This document shows positions 16,943 through 25,066 of a stretch of DNA of 64,000 bases, one piece after another; position 1 is the stretch's first letter, and each line of letters begins with the position of its first letter. The position numbers were made by a program, and so were the translations under genes. This DNA comes from a virus. The stretch lies in the IMG/VR virus record IMGVR_UViG_3300009506_000001, positions 91,246 to 155,245 of that record; one strand, written 5' to 3'. The notes below the pieces were generated by a model. That model saw only the letters and a list, made by a program, of their open reading frames with translations. It was not told the DNA's origin and searched no databases.

Positions 16943-18058
16943 ATGAGTAAAAACCAAGAAGCTGCAGAAAGAGCATATAAAGAAACCTCAAATCCAAATA
17001 TCATTATCAATGGCGATATGCGTGTTGCTCAACGAGGCACATCCTTTCCAGCAATAACAAGTACGTATCACCTTGACCGCTGGACCTATGGAGCAAATAG
17101 TGATGCAGTTGTAACTATTAGCCAGGGGACAAATACTCCTGGTGGTTCACCACAGAATCTTTGTCCCTTTACCAAATACCTTGAATTGGATGTTACAACA
17201 GCGGATGGATCATTGTCAGCAGCACAATACAGCCACATATTGTATAATGTAGAAGGAAACGACGCTGAAATCCTCGCTATGGGTTCCTCCCTCGCTAAAG
17301 AGTTTACGATATCGTTCTGGCACGCCCATACGAAGACAGGTACACAATCAATAGCAGTCCGCAATAATGGTGGGTCACGGTCGTATGTTGCAGAGTACAC
17401 ACAGTCGGTAGCAGATACTTGGGAATATACGGAGATAACAATTCCTGGAGATACATCTGGCGCTTGGACAACTGGAACAACTCTTGGATTGAGTCTTATT
17501 TTTACTCCTGGCACTAGTAGCACATATGCTGGAACTCCTGGTTTGTGGTTGAGTGGCAACTACATTGGATCTACCGGTCAAGTAAACAATCTGGATAGCA
17601 CTAGTAACTTTTTCCGCATCACAGGTGTCAAGCTGGAAGTTGGGGGGTATGCCACACCTTGGGCACATCGTCCTTTTGCAGAGGAGTTGGCGTTGTGTCG
17701 TCGTTATTTTCAAACAAGCGACGCATACGGCACTGTGCCTTCAAATGGCGGACAGAATACAGTACAAAATGCCACTGTCGCTTACACAACTGTAGCAGGT
17801 CGGTGCCTAATAGTCCTACCAGTTGAGATGCGTACAAATCCAACAATGACTTACTACCATCCCTTGAACGGATATTCGGGGTCTCCTGGGCAGGATGGTC
17901 ATTGGCAGTATTATAACTCTGGTTACAATGATACAACCTCTGCCGTATCAACAGCAACAGGCAACACAAAGGTGATTTCGGTACAAATGCCTGGGTCTTA
18001 CACAGTCAATGACAGTATGCTGACTATTGGCTCTTGGTCAGCATCCGCTGAACTATAA
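16943..18058 (+). CDS. Second tail fibre-like protein sharing the tip domain
   Basis: A 371-residue protein, 12 bases after the previous gene. From residue ~16 it repeats the end of that protein (NIIINGDMRVAQRGTSF; later HAHTKTGT, SYVAEYTQ.VADTWE and LDSTSNFFRI blocks), so it consists essentially of the tip domain alone. A tandem duplication with divergence is the simplest explanation. It could be a separate receptor-binding subunit. A strong terminator follows directly. Confidence 0.8.
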   Translation: MSKNQEAAERAYKETSNPNIIINGDMRVAQRGTSFPAITSTYHLDRWTYGANSDAVVTISQGTNTPGGSPQNLCPFTKYLELDVTTADGSLSAAQYSHILYNVEGNDAEILAMGSSLAKEFTISFWHAHTKTGTQSIAVRNNGGSRSYVAEYTQSVADTWEYTEITIPGDTSGAWTTGTTLGLSLIFTPGTSSTYAGTPGLWLSGNYIGSTGQVNNLDSTSNFFRITGVKLEVGGYATPWAHRPFAEELALCRRYFQTSDAYGTVPSNGGQNTVQNATVAYTTVAGRCLIVLPVEMRTNPTMTYYHPLNGYSGSPGQDGHWQYYNSGYNDTTSAVSTATGNTKVISVQMPGSYTVNDSMLTIGSWSASAEL

Positions 18059-18069
18059 GGAACATCAAA

Positions 18070-18089
18070 GGGGGCGATCGCCCCCTTTT
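18070..18089 (+). terminator. Rho-independent terminator of the fibre operon
   Basis: A perfect 16-base palindrome (five G, CGATCG core, five C) followed by TTTT, 11 bases after the second fibre stop. The core contains GCGATCGC. Confidence 0.9.
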
Positions 18090-18106
18090 CGATTCCTCCG
18101 AGTAGC

Positions 18107-18361
18107 TTACTTCTCTTCAGGTTTGAAGTTCGCTACCTTCTCGATGAGCTCATTCGCAGTTGTAATCAACTTTGGTGCGAAGTATTTGGGACCACGACGA
18201 ATGTCGTCGATCAGGTACATGAACTCTACCTGAAAATCATAAAGGTCGGTGCCCTTCTGATTTTTGTACCCAAGATGACGACTTGCCTTGCTAAACGAGT
18301 TAGTAAGATAAGCAATCACCTGCTCGAGATTGATTTCCTTCTTCTCTTCTCTTTTGGCCAT
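18107..18361 (-). CDS. Small hypothetical protein
   Basis: An 84-residue helical protein (EINLEQVIAYLTNSFSKASRHLGYKNQKG...; FAPKLITTANELIEKVANF). It runs towards the fibre terminator. An AGGAG site precedes the ATG. No motif recognised. Confidence 0.65.
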   Translation of the reverse strand: MAKREEKKEINLEQVIAYLTNSFSKASRHLGYKNQKGTDLYDFQVEFMYLIDDIRRGPKYFAPKLITTANELIEKVANFKPEEK

Positions 18362-18423
18362 ATGATTCTCCTGACCAGAGGTTTAACACAACACCCTAAT
18401 AATAGGATGCACCTACAAGTATA

Positions 18424-18642
18424 TTACTTGCCTTGCTTAGATGAGTCAACCGATGCTTCGTACAAACGATGGTTAGCAATTTCGGTGGTTAATTCATCTA
18501 CAATCTCAAATGCTTTATCGAAGCACGCCGAGACGACATCTTCGTCCTTCACATGTTTGACGATTATGGGCTCGATCAATTGCTTGACGAGTAGGAACTC
18601 GAGGTATTGGCCAATGGCCTCTTTTTCAGATTCAGTAATCAT
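18424..18642 (-). CDS. Small hypothetical protein
   Basis: A 72-residue acidic helical protein (MITESEKEAIGQYLEFLLVKQ...; AFEIVDELTTEIANHRLYE). It follows the deoxyribosyltransferase-like gene on the same strand by eight bases. No function recognised. Confidence 0.65.
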   Translation of the reverse strand: MITESEKEAIGQYLEFLLVKQLIEPIIVKHVKDEDVVSACFDKAFEIVDELTTEIANHRLYEASVDSSKQGK

Positions 18643-18649
18643 GACCTAT

Positions 18650-19114
18650 TTAGTGTGGTACACTGACATCAAAAAGTGCGGACAGTGTGGCATACGCCTC
18701 CTCTAGTGTTTCTACACGGAAGGGACAAGCCTCACGCAGCATGGCGTGCTCATGGATGTTACCTTCCTTCTCCATCACCAATACGATAGGTTTCCGTGCT
18801 GCCTGTGCCCAAGCAATTTCCATAACGGTACCAATGCTGACACGATCCGCACCCAAAAGATTAACAAGCAGGGCGTCGCAGCGGTGTGTGTCCCACGAGT
18901 CTCTGGCAAATATGCCACGCTGACACGAAAGCAGGCTTTCTGTGTATTGGTCTGCTACAGATGTCTCTTGGCGAAGGTATTGTTTGGAACGCATTGGAGA
19001 AAGACCTACCAAACCGGCAGGGGCATTTTGGACAAAATGTTCACGCCAGTCCGTACAACCAGTATATGTTTTTCCGGTTATGGGCCCAGCTAAATAAATG
19101 AGTGCCTCGGTCAT
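18650..19114 (-). CDS. Nucleoside 2-deoxyribosyltransferase-like protein
   Basis: A 154-residue protein from the ATG at 19114, preceded by AAAAGGTAC. The start MTEALIYLAGPITGKTYTGCTDWRE has the YLAGP motif of the family. A DTHRCDALLVNLLGADRVSIGTVMEIAWAQAARKPIVLV segment supplies the typical GT-x-x-EI-x-x-A pattern. These enzymes swap bases on deoxyribosides or hydrolyse nucleosides and phages use them in nucleotide salvage. The frame is open for 41 more codons upstream and that part encodes a hydrophobic stretch, so a membrane-anchored longer form cannot be excluded. Confidence 0.7.
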   Translation of the reverse strand: MTEALIYLAGPITGKTYTGCTDWREHFVQNAPAGLVGLSPMRSKQYLRQETSVADQYTESLLSCQRGIFARDSWDTHRCDALLVNLLGADRVSIGTVMEIAWAQAARKPIVLVMEKEGNIHEHAMLREACPFRVETLEEAYATLSALFDVSVPH

Positions 19115-19263
19115 AATTGTACCTTTTGATTTTGTTGTTATTCGTTGTTGAGCAGCGTACAATAAAAAACCAAGCAGGGCAACACACCATAACCCTTGAC
19201 GGTCAGTGGGGTTTGAAATATACTGCCAAACAAACATAATAATAACTAAATAGACCTTACCTA

Positions 19264-19707
19264 ATGAAAGAAAAATTCATCACAGCCCACATGCGTGCGG
19301 CATTCGTATATGCCGAGCTATCTTCTTGCGTTCGCAGGAAGGTTGGATGTGTCATTGTTAAGAACGGCACCCCAATTGCGATTGGGTACAATGGCACGCC
19401 GTCGGGAGAGGACAACTGTTGCGAAACGGAAGAGAATGTGACAAAACCAAATGTAATCCACGCCGAAGACAACGCTCTTCGCAAACTCACAAAGAGTTCC
19501 GAATCCGCAGAGGGAGCGATCATGTTTGTCACAACAGCTCCATGTGAAAGCTGTGCATCCAGGATCATCGATGCTGGTATTTCAAAGGTATATTACGTAG
19601 ATCTGTATCGCAACAAAGACGGTATAGACTACCTAAACGCACGCCGTCTGGAAACGCATCAGCTCCCAGCTGAACTCTTTCCCGACCGCTACCAACCTAA
19701 CAATTAA
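19264..19707 (+). CDS. dCMP deaminase
   Basis: A 147-residue zinc-dependent deaminase. The zinc site is complete: NVIHAEDNAL (His plus catalytic Glu) and TTAPCESCASRII (two Cys). It converts dCMP to dUMP, feeding the thymidylate synthase encoded at 36 kb. T4 cd is 193 residues. It heads the plus-strand nucleotide module and ribonucleotide reductase follows within 30 bases. Confidence 0.92.
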   Translation: MKEKFITAHMRAAFVYAELSSCVRRKVGCVIVKNGTPIAIGYNGTPSGEDNCCETEENVTKPNVIHAEDNALRKLTKSSESAEGAIMFVTTAPCESCASRIIDAGISKVYYVDLYRNKDGIDYLNARRLETHQLPAELFPDRYQPNN

Positions 19708-19734
19708 TAATAAAAATAATAAGGAGCATTATCG

Positions 19735-22290
19735 ATGTCTAACGACACTATCTTTGAGGATTCCTTTTCGGAAGAAGTATGGAGCACTACGTATAAAGAC
19801 CACAACGACAAAACGATCGATGATACATTAAGAAGGGTTGCAACAGCTGCAGCAAGTGTCGAAAAGAACAAGGCATTGAGAGAGGAATGGGCAGACAATT
19901 TCTATGACATGCTAAGTGGCTTCAAGACCACATCTGGTGGTCGCATCTATTCGAACGCTGGTACTGAATGGAAAGGCACTACCCTAATGAATTGTTTTGT
20001 TGCCCCTCGTGGTACTCGTGACATTGACTCTCTTGAGAACATCATTAAGAACGTCCGCAATCAGTCCTTCACGTTGAAATCTGAAGGTGGTTGGGGTGAG
20101 AACTTTTCGTACATCCGGCCTCGTGGTGCATTCATTCATGGCATCGGCGTTGAGACGCCGGGAGCTGTCAAGTACATGGAAATGTTTGACAAGTCCTCCG
20201 AGATCATCACTTCCGGTTCTGGCAAGAAGTCGAAGAACAAGAAGGCCAAAGGCAAGATTCGTAAAGGGGCAATGATGGGCGTGCTTGATGTTTGGCATCC
20301 TGACATTGTCGAGTTCATCACTGCGAAACAGCAGCCTGGACGCCTCACGAAGTTCAACGTTTCTGTTAACTGCACAGATGAATTCATGAACAAGGTCCTT
20401 CGAGTTCTTGAAATGAAAAAGGCTGGTATGTCGGAGGTTGAAATCGAAGCCGAAGACCAGTGGTTGTTGCGTTTCCCTGATACACGTCACGAGAAGTACC
20501 GCACACAGTGGACAGGTAACCTTGCACAGTGGGAAGCCAAAGGATTCGATGTTGAAGTCTACAATACAGTTTCTGCGTTGTGGCTTTGGAATCTCATTAT
20601 GGAATCCACATACAACCGTGCCGAGCCAGGCGTTCTCTTCCTCGACCGTGCAAACCATTTTGGTCCTCTAAACTACGCCGAGACAATCGTCGCTACTAAT
20701 CCTTGTGGTGAGCAGACACTTGCCGCTGGTGGGGTTTGTAATCTTGGTTCCGTTAATCTGACACAGTTCATCAACAAGGACCGTACAGGATTCAACCTGC
20801 GAGCTATTCGAAAGACTGTCCGCTCGATGAACCGCTTCCTAGACAACATCAACGATCTTTCCGACGCCCCGCTTCCTGAGTATGTGGACTCGATGCGTAA
20901 AAAGCGTCGTGTTGGTATTGGCATTTTGGGTTGGGGCTCTGCTCTATTCATGCTAAAGGTCCGCTTTGGTTCTGAGCGTGCAACTGAACTTCGTGAGCAG
21001 GTTATGCGAACGATTGCACGTGAAGCATATATGTCTTCCATTGACCTTGCCGAAGAGAAGGGAATGTTTGAATACTGCGAACCTGAGAAACATGCAGAAG
21101 GTGTATTTGTCAATAGCCTTGAACTCCCTGCTGAGTATATGGACAAGCTTCGTACAACAGGCATTCGCAACAGCTCGCTGCTTTCGATTCAGCCAACAGG
21201 CAATACCTCGATTCTTGCTAATGTTGTTTCTGGTGGCCTTGAGCCAATCTTCATGCCCGAGTATGTTCGTACGGTTATTGTCAACACAATGCCCGAAGAG
21301 ATCGCTGACGTCTGTCCAAAGTGGTACGAGGGCGAATGGAAGGAGACTTCCATGTTCAAGTTTACCAAAGAAGGCGATGAAGAAATCCTCAAGGGTAAGC
21401 ACAACGGTATCACATACAAGATCGACAAGAATCGTGGTCTGACAAAAGAAGTTCTTTGTCAGGATTACGGAGTGCGTTGGTTGACTGCTCGTGGTGAGTG
21501 GGATCCAAACGCCGAATGGGCGGTCACAACTCTGAACATGACAGTGCAGGATCACGTCAACGATGTGAAAGGTTTTGCTCGTTGGGTTGATAGTGCTATG
21601 TCAAAGACGGTCAACGTTCCACACGATTACTCGTTTGAGAAGTTCAAGGACATTTATCTGGACACGTTCGCAAGTGGCTTCGTGAAGGGTGTTACTACAT
21701 ATCGCTCTGGTACAATGACAACCGTGCTTTCCGCTAAGGATGAGAAAGACGCAGACGCATCTGATGAAGAGATTATCAAGGAAGATGTCAAGCTGCCTGA
21801 CTCTGCACCTGCTGTTATGAAGACACTTCGTGCAGAGGGCCGCAAGTGGTATCTAACAGTTGTGTACCATGAAGATAATCCAGATCGTCCTTTTGCTTTG
21901 TTCGTTAAGACAAACTCTCCAGAGAAGAGCATCGTATCCGATGAGGCTGTTGATCTTTTGATGGCCCTCGCACGCAAGAAGAGGATTCCAAAGCGTCACC
22001 GTGATGATGTAGAGTCCAAGATGGTTCACGACACAAACTCAAGCAAAGTTGCCCGTTTAATCAGCTTCTTGCTACGCCACGGTGTCCTGATCAAGAACAT
22101 CGTCGCTACACTTGACAAGTGTGAGAGTGCGTATGTTGGTACATTCGCATTCCAAATACGTAAGTTCTTGTCCACCTACATCAAAGACGGAGAGACGGTT
22201 GAAGATGAAAAATGTCAGGAGTGTGGTGGGCAGGTTATATATTCTGAAGGTTGTTTCAAGTGTGCAAATTGTGGAACGTCTCGCTGCTAA
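19735..22290 (+). CDS. nrdJ: Adenosylcobalamin-dependent (class II) ribonucleotide reductase
   Basis: An 851-residue single-chain reductase preceded by AAGGAGC. The barrel shows SEGGWGENFSYIRPRGAFI, ATNPCGEQTLAAGGVCNLGSVNLT (active-site Asn-x-Cys-Gly-Glu plus a redox Cys) and RNSSLLSIQPTGNTSIL. The extreme C-terminus is a Cys-rich zinc-ribbon unit (CQECGG...GCFKCANCGTSRC) typical of class II NrdJ enzymes. It makes deoxyribonucleotides aerobically or anaerobically but needs host vitamin B12, unlike the class I NrdAB of T4. No separate small subunit is present, consistent with class II. Confidence 0.88.
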   Translation: MSNDTIFEDSFSEEVWSTTYKDHNDKTIDDTLRRVATAAASVEKNKALREEWADNFYDMLSGFKTTSGGRIYSNAGTEWKGTTLMNCFVAPRGTRDIDSLENIIKNVRNQSFTLKSEGGWGENFSYIRPRGAFIHGIGVETPGAVKYMEMFDKSSEIITSGSGKKSKNKKAKGKIRKGAMMGVLDVWHPDIVEFITAKQQPGRLTKFNVSVNCTDEFMNKVLRVLEMKKAGMSEVEIEAEDQWLLRFPDTRHEKYRTQWTGNLAQWEAKGFDVEVYNTVSALWLWNLIMESTYNRAEPGVLFLDRANHFGPLNYAETIVATNPCGEQTLAAGGVCNLGSVNLTQFINKDRTGFNLRAIRKTVRSMNRFLDNINDLSDAPLPEYVDSMRKKRRVGIGILGWGSALFMLKVRFGSERATELREQVMRTIAREAYMSSIDLAEEKGMFEYCEPEKHAEGVFVNSLELPAEYMDKLRTTGIRNSSLLSIQPTGNTSILANVVSGGLEPIFMPEYVRTVIVNTMPEEIADVCPKWYEGEWKETSMFKFTKEGDEEILKGKHNGITYKIDKNRGLTKEVLCQDYGVRWLTARGEWDPNAEWAVTTLNMTVQDHVNDVKGFARWVDSAMSKTVNVPHDYSFEKFKDIYLDTFASGFVKGVTTYRSGTMTTVLSAKDEKDADASDEEIIKEDVKLPDSAPAVMKTLRAEGRKWYLTVVYHEDNPDRPFALFVKTNSPEKSIVSDEAVDLLMALARKKRIPKRHRDDVESKMVHDTNSSKVARLISFLLRHGVLIKNIVATLDKCESAYVGTFAFQIRKFLSTYIKDGETVEDEKCQECGGQVIYSEGCFKCANCGTSRC

Positions 22291-22312
22291 ATGTAAGTTG
22301 TTAGAAACACCT

Positions 22313-22320
22313 TATAAATA
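22313..22320 (+). promoter_or_regulatory. T4-type late promoter element TATAAATA
   Basis: A perfect TATAAATA only six bases before the ATG of the GIY-YIG gene. T4 late transcripts start about ten bases beyond this octamer, so the mRNA would be leaderless or start inside the gene. Late-element timing of free-standing endonucleases is known from T4. Confidence 0.5.
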
Positions 22321-22325
22321 GTGGT

Positions 22326-23060
22326 ATGGAAAGAAATTACTATGTATATCTGCTATGTGACCCTCGTGTCCCTTTTCGACACGATTCGGTGAAAACAAAA
22401 TTTCAACCGTTTTATGTTGGGAAGGGAAAGGGCAACAGGTACCAAAAACATCTGTATGAAACGGAAAGCAGTCACACAAATGATTCAAAGTTTGATACAA
22501 TTCAGTCTATATTACAGGAGGGGTTGTTGGTCAATTGTGAAATATTCCGTGAAAATCTAACCGAGCATGAAGCATATGAACTGGAAGAAGAAATTATCTT
22601 TTTGCTTGGTCGTGAACGGGATGGTGGTATTCTTACAAATATAGCTTTCGGCGGTCGTTCGCCATCGGCACTTCCTGAGGTACGTAGGAAAATTGGAAAT
22701 GCAAATCGAGGTAGAAAACAATCTGAGGAACATATTCAAAAACGAGTAGAAAAGAATACAGGACAGAAAAGGACAAAAGAGCAAAGAAAGCGTATTCAAC
22801 AAGCGACCGTTGGAATAAAAAGAACTAAAGAAGCTCGTAGAAATATTCAACGGGCGGCACGAAATAGAAGTCAAGAGCATAATCAACACATTTCGAACTC
22901 ATTGAAGGGTAGAAGTATTCCCGAAAGTGTTAGAGAAAAAATTAGTCAAACGCTAAAAGGCAAAGCAAAGCCCAAACGTTGTTGCCCCCACTGCGGTATA
23001 GTTTGTGCCCACAATGTCCTCAAGCGATTTCATATGGATAATTGTAAGTGCAAAAAGTAA
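22326..23060 (+). CDS. GIY-YIG homing endonuclease, free-standing
   Basis: A 244-residue protein. The nuclease domain carries NYYVYLL and PFYVGKGKGNRY (GIY-YIG motifs) with a following Glu-rich helix (LTEHEAYELEEEIIFLLG). Residues ~110-215 hold NUMOD3-like DNA-binding repeats (RRKIGNANRGRKQSEEHI; REKISQTLKGKAK). The C-terminus is a C2HC-like finger (CCPHCGIVCAHNVLKRFHMDNC). It resembles T4 Seg proteins. It sits in the spacer after nrdJ, outside any intron, and lacks an obvious ribosome binding site. Confidence 0.88.
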   Translation: MERNYYVYLLCDPRVPFRHDSVKTKFQPFYVGKGKGNRYQKHLYETESSHTNDSKFDTIQSILQEGLLVNCEIFRENLTEHEAYELEEEIIFLLGRERDGGILTNIAFGGRSPSALPEVRRKIGNANRGRKQSEEHIQKRVEKNTGQKRTKEQRKRIQQATVGIKRTKEARRNIQRAARNRSQEHNQHISNSLKGRSIPESVREKISQTLKGKAKPKRCCPHCGIVCAHNVLKRFHMDNCKCKK

Positions 23061-23107
23061 AACACGAAAGGCAAAACTTTTCTACAGATAATAAGGTCCC
23101 TCCCGTC

Positions 23108-23156
23108 AACCTCTGGTCATACCATTTATTTTTGAATGCGGTGTTGACCAGAGGTT
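23108..23156. repeat. 12-base perfect inverted repeat over a promoter
   Basis: AACCTCTGGTCA (23108-23119) and its exact complement TGACCAGAGGTT (23145-23156) are separated by 25 bases. The right arm covers the -35 box (TTGACC) of the promoter at 23144-23173. It could be an operator or a hairpin terminator for the endonuclease gene, although no U-tract follows. Confidence 0.55.
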
Positions 23157-23173
23157 CGACTTCATTGTATAGT
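23144..23173 (+). promoter_or_regulatory. Sigma-70-type promoter
   Basis: TTGACC, an 18-base spacer and TATAGT read on the plus strand just upstream of the small membrane protein at 23181. Its -35 box is part of the right arm of the inverted repeat. The -10 box ends 8-9 bases from the ATG, so the transcript leader would be extremely short. Confidence 0.5.
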
Positions 23174-23180
23174 ATACGTA

Positions 23181-23360
23181 ATGGATGACCTTTGTAAAGC
23201 ACTGGCACTAATAACAGGAGGGTTCTTTTCTGTTACCCTTATTGCTCTTGGTGTTCAGATCTGGAAGATTCCCAACCATGTTTGGGAGAAGGCTCGTCAG
23301 GAGCTACTGGAACGACGCAAGATTGCTCGTGATATTGTGCAATTTTTTGAAAACAAGTAG
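23181..23360 (+). CDS. Small membrane protein, 59 residues
   Basis: ATG at 23181 to TAG at 23360. One transmembrane helix (ALALITGGFFSVTLIALGVQI, ~7-27) is followed by a basic cytoplasmic helix (HVWEKARQELLERRKIARDIVQFF). It lies between the promoter at 23144 and the next plus-strand gene. No function recognised. Confidence 0.6.
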   Translation: MDDLCKALALITGGFFSVTLIALGVQIWKIPNHVWEKARQELLERRKIARDIVQFFENK

Positions 23361-23371
23361 TAAATACTTGT

Positions 23372-23608
23372 ATGCACCTTCAGGAAATCATAAATTACGA
23401 GAAGCCTTATGCTTTAATGATTGATGGTAAACTAAAAAAGACGTTTGCCGCACAATCACAGGCTATTGACGCTGCTCCAAAGGACGGTTCATGGAAGATC
23501 GTCGACACAGTTAGGAATACTGTGGTTGCTACTGCACGAAACATGGAGTATTCCCCTGAAGACGTGCTAAAGGATCTGCAAACTCGTGCAGCCACGGCGG
23601 GGGATTAA
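23372..23608 (+). CDS. Small hypothetical protein
   Basis: A 78-residue protein (MHLQEIINYEKPYALMIDGKL) containing a segment resembling a short beta-beta-alpha fold (KTFAAQSQAIDAAPKDGSWKIVD). It is followed directly by the next ATG with no gap. An AGTAAATAC element lies just upstream. No function recognised. Confidence 0.6.
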   Translation: MHLQEIINYEKPYALMIDGKLKKTFAAQSQAIDAAPKDGSWKIVDTVRNTVVATARNMEYSPEDVLKDLQTRAATAGD

Positions 23609-24169
23609 ATGAAGCTTTCTGACATAATCAATGCCGAACTAAGTCTCTACAATTCCCTTGGTAAAAAAGGCGGCACAGCTCTGCCTTATCACGGGAAAGA
23701 GACCACTATTGATGGCATCACAGTGTGGCAACGCAAGAACCTGAAAGAGTCACTGAAACCAGGTGATTCCGTCACAGCAAGCAGTCCAGGCAAGAAAACG
23801 AAGAAAGTAATGGTTCGTAAAGTGGGCAACAGTTCGATCGAGACGATCGATGATGAAGGCAACCATAAACTATACAACAAGCAAGGTAAGTTGAAAGTTG
23901 GTGCCATTCACTACAAGAACATGCACACTGGTATACGATCTGAGGGTACTTCTGGTGTTGGCCCTGCTGGATTAGCGGGAGCAAACCAACACACCGGAAC
24001 CGGTCCGTCTGAGTTGGAGTACGATCTTTCAAAGGTTGACGATGAGTTCAAGGGTAAGGATACTCGTGCAGACATAAAGAAATCAAAAGATAAACGTATA
24101 ACCCTAAAACAATTTTTGGATAAGAGGACAGACCGTGAGACTGAACGAGTTACGGCCGGAGCAAGATAA
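23609..24169 (+). CDS. Hypothetical protein with MKLSDI leader
   Basis: A 186-residue hydrophilic protein. It begins MKLSDIINAELSLYNS, matching a capsid-targeting leader with a possible I-x-x-E/AEL cleavage point. A basic central region (SSPGKKTKKVMVRKVGNSS) resembles a small beta barrel, and the C-terminus is highly charged. It overlaps the HAD phosphatase gene by 35 bases. Packaging into the head is inference. Confidence 0.65.
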   Translation: MKLSDIINAELSLYNSLGKKGGTALPYHGKETTIDGITVWQRKNLKESLKPGDSVTASSPGKKTKKVMVRKVGNSSIETIDDEGNHKLYNKQGKLKVGAIHYKNMHTGIRSEGTSGVGPAGLAGANQHTGTGPSELEYDLSKVDDEFKGKDTRADIKKSKDKRITLKQFLDKRTDRETERVTAGAR

Positions 24170-24674
24170 CGATCAACAATACAAAATTTTCGTAGACATG
24201 GATGGCGTGCTCGCTGATTTCGACAAAGGAGTCAGTGAGAAGATGGGAAAGAAGCTAGACCAACGACAGTACGATACAGATCCGAAGTATCGCAGCAAGA
24301 TGTGGAGATGGGTCACAAATTACTCCAAAAGGGGTGGCAAACTTTGGTACGAATTGCCGCTAATGCCCGACGCCATGCAACTCTGGAACTATGTCAAAAA
24401 GTTCAACCCCCAAATCTTAACCGCTCAGGGTAACCCCGAATACGGCGCCGAACCGCAAAAACGCAAATGGATTGCGGAGAAAATTGGCTCGAACGTCCCT
24501 GTTTTAGTCACGCAGAAATCACGAGAGAAGGCTCAATACGCCGCTCCAAATCATATCCTTATTGATGATCGGAAGAAGGCTATTGGACCGTGGAGAGAAG
24601 CAGGTGGTATCGGCATTTTGCATACCAGTGCTGCTGACACAATCAAGCAACTAAAGGAACTAGGAATCGAATGA
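24135..24674 (+). CDS. HAD-family phosphatase, 5'(3')-deoxyribonucleotidase-like
   Basis: A 179-residue HAD hydrolase. Motif I is FVDMDGVLADFDKG (nucleophile and acid-base Asp, ~20), motif II is the ILTAQG Thr, the Lys lies in TQKSREKAQY and motif III is LIDDRKKAIGPW. This pattern matches deoxyribonucleotidases of the NT5C type, which dephosphorylate dNMPs. The start MRLNELRPEQ is another leader of the kind seen in neighbours. It could adjust pools in the nucleotide module or act on nucleic acid ends. Confidence 0.8.
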   Translation: MRLNELRPEQDNDQQYKIFVDMDGVLADFDKGVSEKMGKKLDQRQYDTDPKYRSKMWRWVTNYSKRGGKLWYELPLMPDAMQLWNYVKKFNPQILTAQGNPEYGAEPQKRKWIAEKIGSNVPVLVTQKSREKAQYAAPNHILIDDRKKAIGPWREAGGIGILHTSAADTIKQLKELGIE

Positions 24675-24799
24675 TCTGTGACCAGTGTTACAAGACGATG
24701 AAATTTGTTTCGAACACAAAGAAATGGTTATGCCCTTGCTGCGGATTGACAGTTGCATCCGCACACAAGGACCCTAAACCAAAAGACCAAAAGGATTAA
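24671..24799 (+). CDS. 42-residue zinc-ribbon protein
   Basis: The ATG overlaps the phosphatase TGA (ATGA) and the frame ends in TAA at 24799. Two C-x-x-C knuckles are visible (MICDQCYKTMKF and KWLCPCCGLTV), the geometry of a zinc ribbon. The C-terminus is Lys/Asp-rich. It is probably a nucleic-acid or protein adaptor; no family assigned. Confidence 0.6.
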   Translation: MICDQCYKTMKFVSNTKKWLCPCCGLTVASAHKDPKPKDQKD

Positions 24800-25062
24800 T
24801 ACTCGTCGTCGAATATACGGCCGCTTGAGTGAGGGTGAGCCATGCCGCTCCATCCCTCTTCTTCCACCTGAGCCGCGGCCCATTCGGCCAGCGTAGCATA
24901 CTCTTTCATCGCTACAGGATCATACACTCGACCCGACTTGGAGTCGGGGTCTTCGAAAAACTCAATGCCGTAAAGATCCTGCAACTCCCTTGCGGAGAGG
25001 TGCTGAATGTCGTGATCGATTGAATTGGCCTCGTGTGCCTGTACGTAATGCTGTCTACTCAT
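24796..25062 (-). CDS. Hypothetical protein
   Basis: An 88-residue acidic protein (SARELQDLYGIEFFEDPDSKSG; EYATLAEWAAAQVEEEGWSGM). Its stop overlaps that of the convergent zinc-ribbon gene by four bases, with no terminator between. No family recognised. Confidence 0.65.
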   Translation of the reverse strand: MSRQHYVQAHEANSIDHDIQHLSARELQDLYGIEFFEDPDSKSGRVYDPVAMKEYATLAEWAAAQVEEEGWSGMAHPHSSGRIFDDEY

Positions 25063-25066
25063 ATTG

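Noticed and set aside
18074-18081. GCGATCGC palindromes as evidence for a cyanobacterial host.
   Set aside because: Only isolated copies were noticed (here inside a terminator, and near 28.78 kb). The tmRNA tag, CTERM tail and PrkA module fit proteobacteria better, and no photosynthesis genes are present.
19984-21555. Several minus-strand frames antisense to ribonucleotide reductase.
   Set aside because: The plus-strand protein has all family motifs across this stretch, so the antisense frames are shadows.
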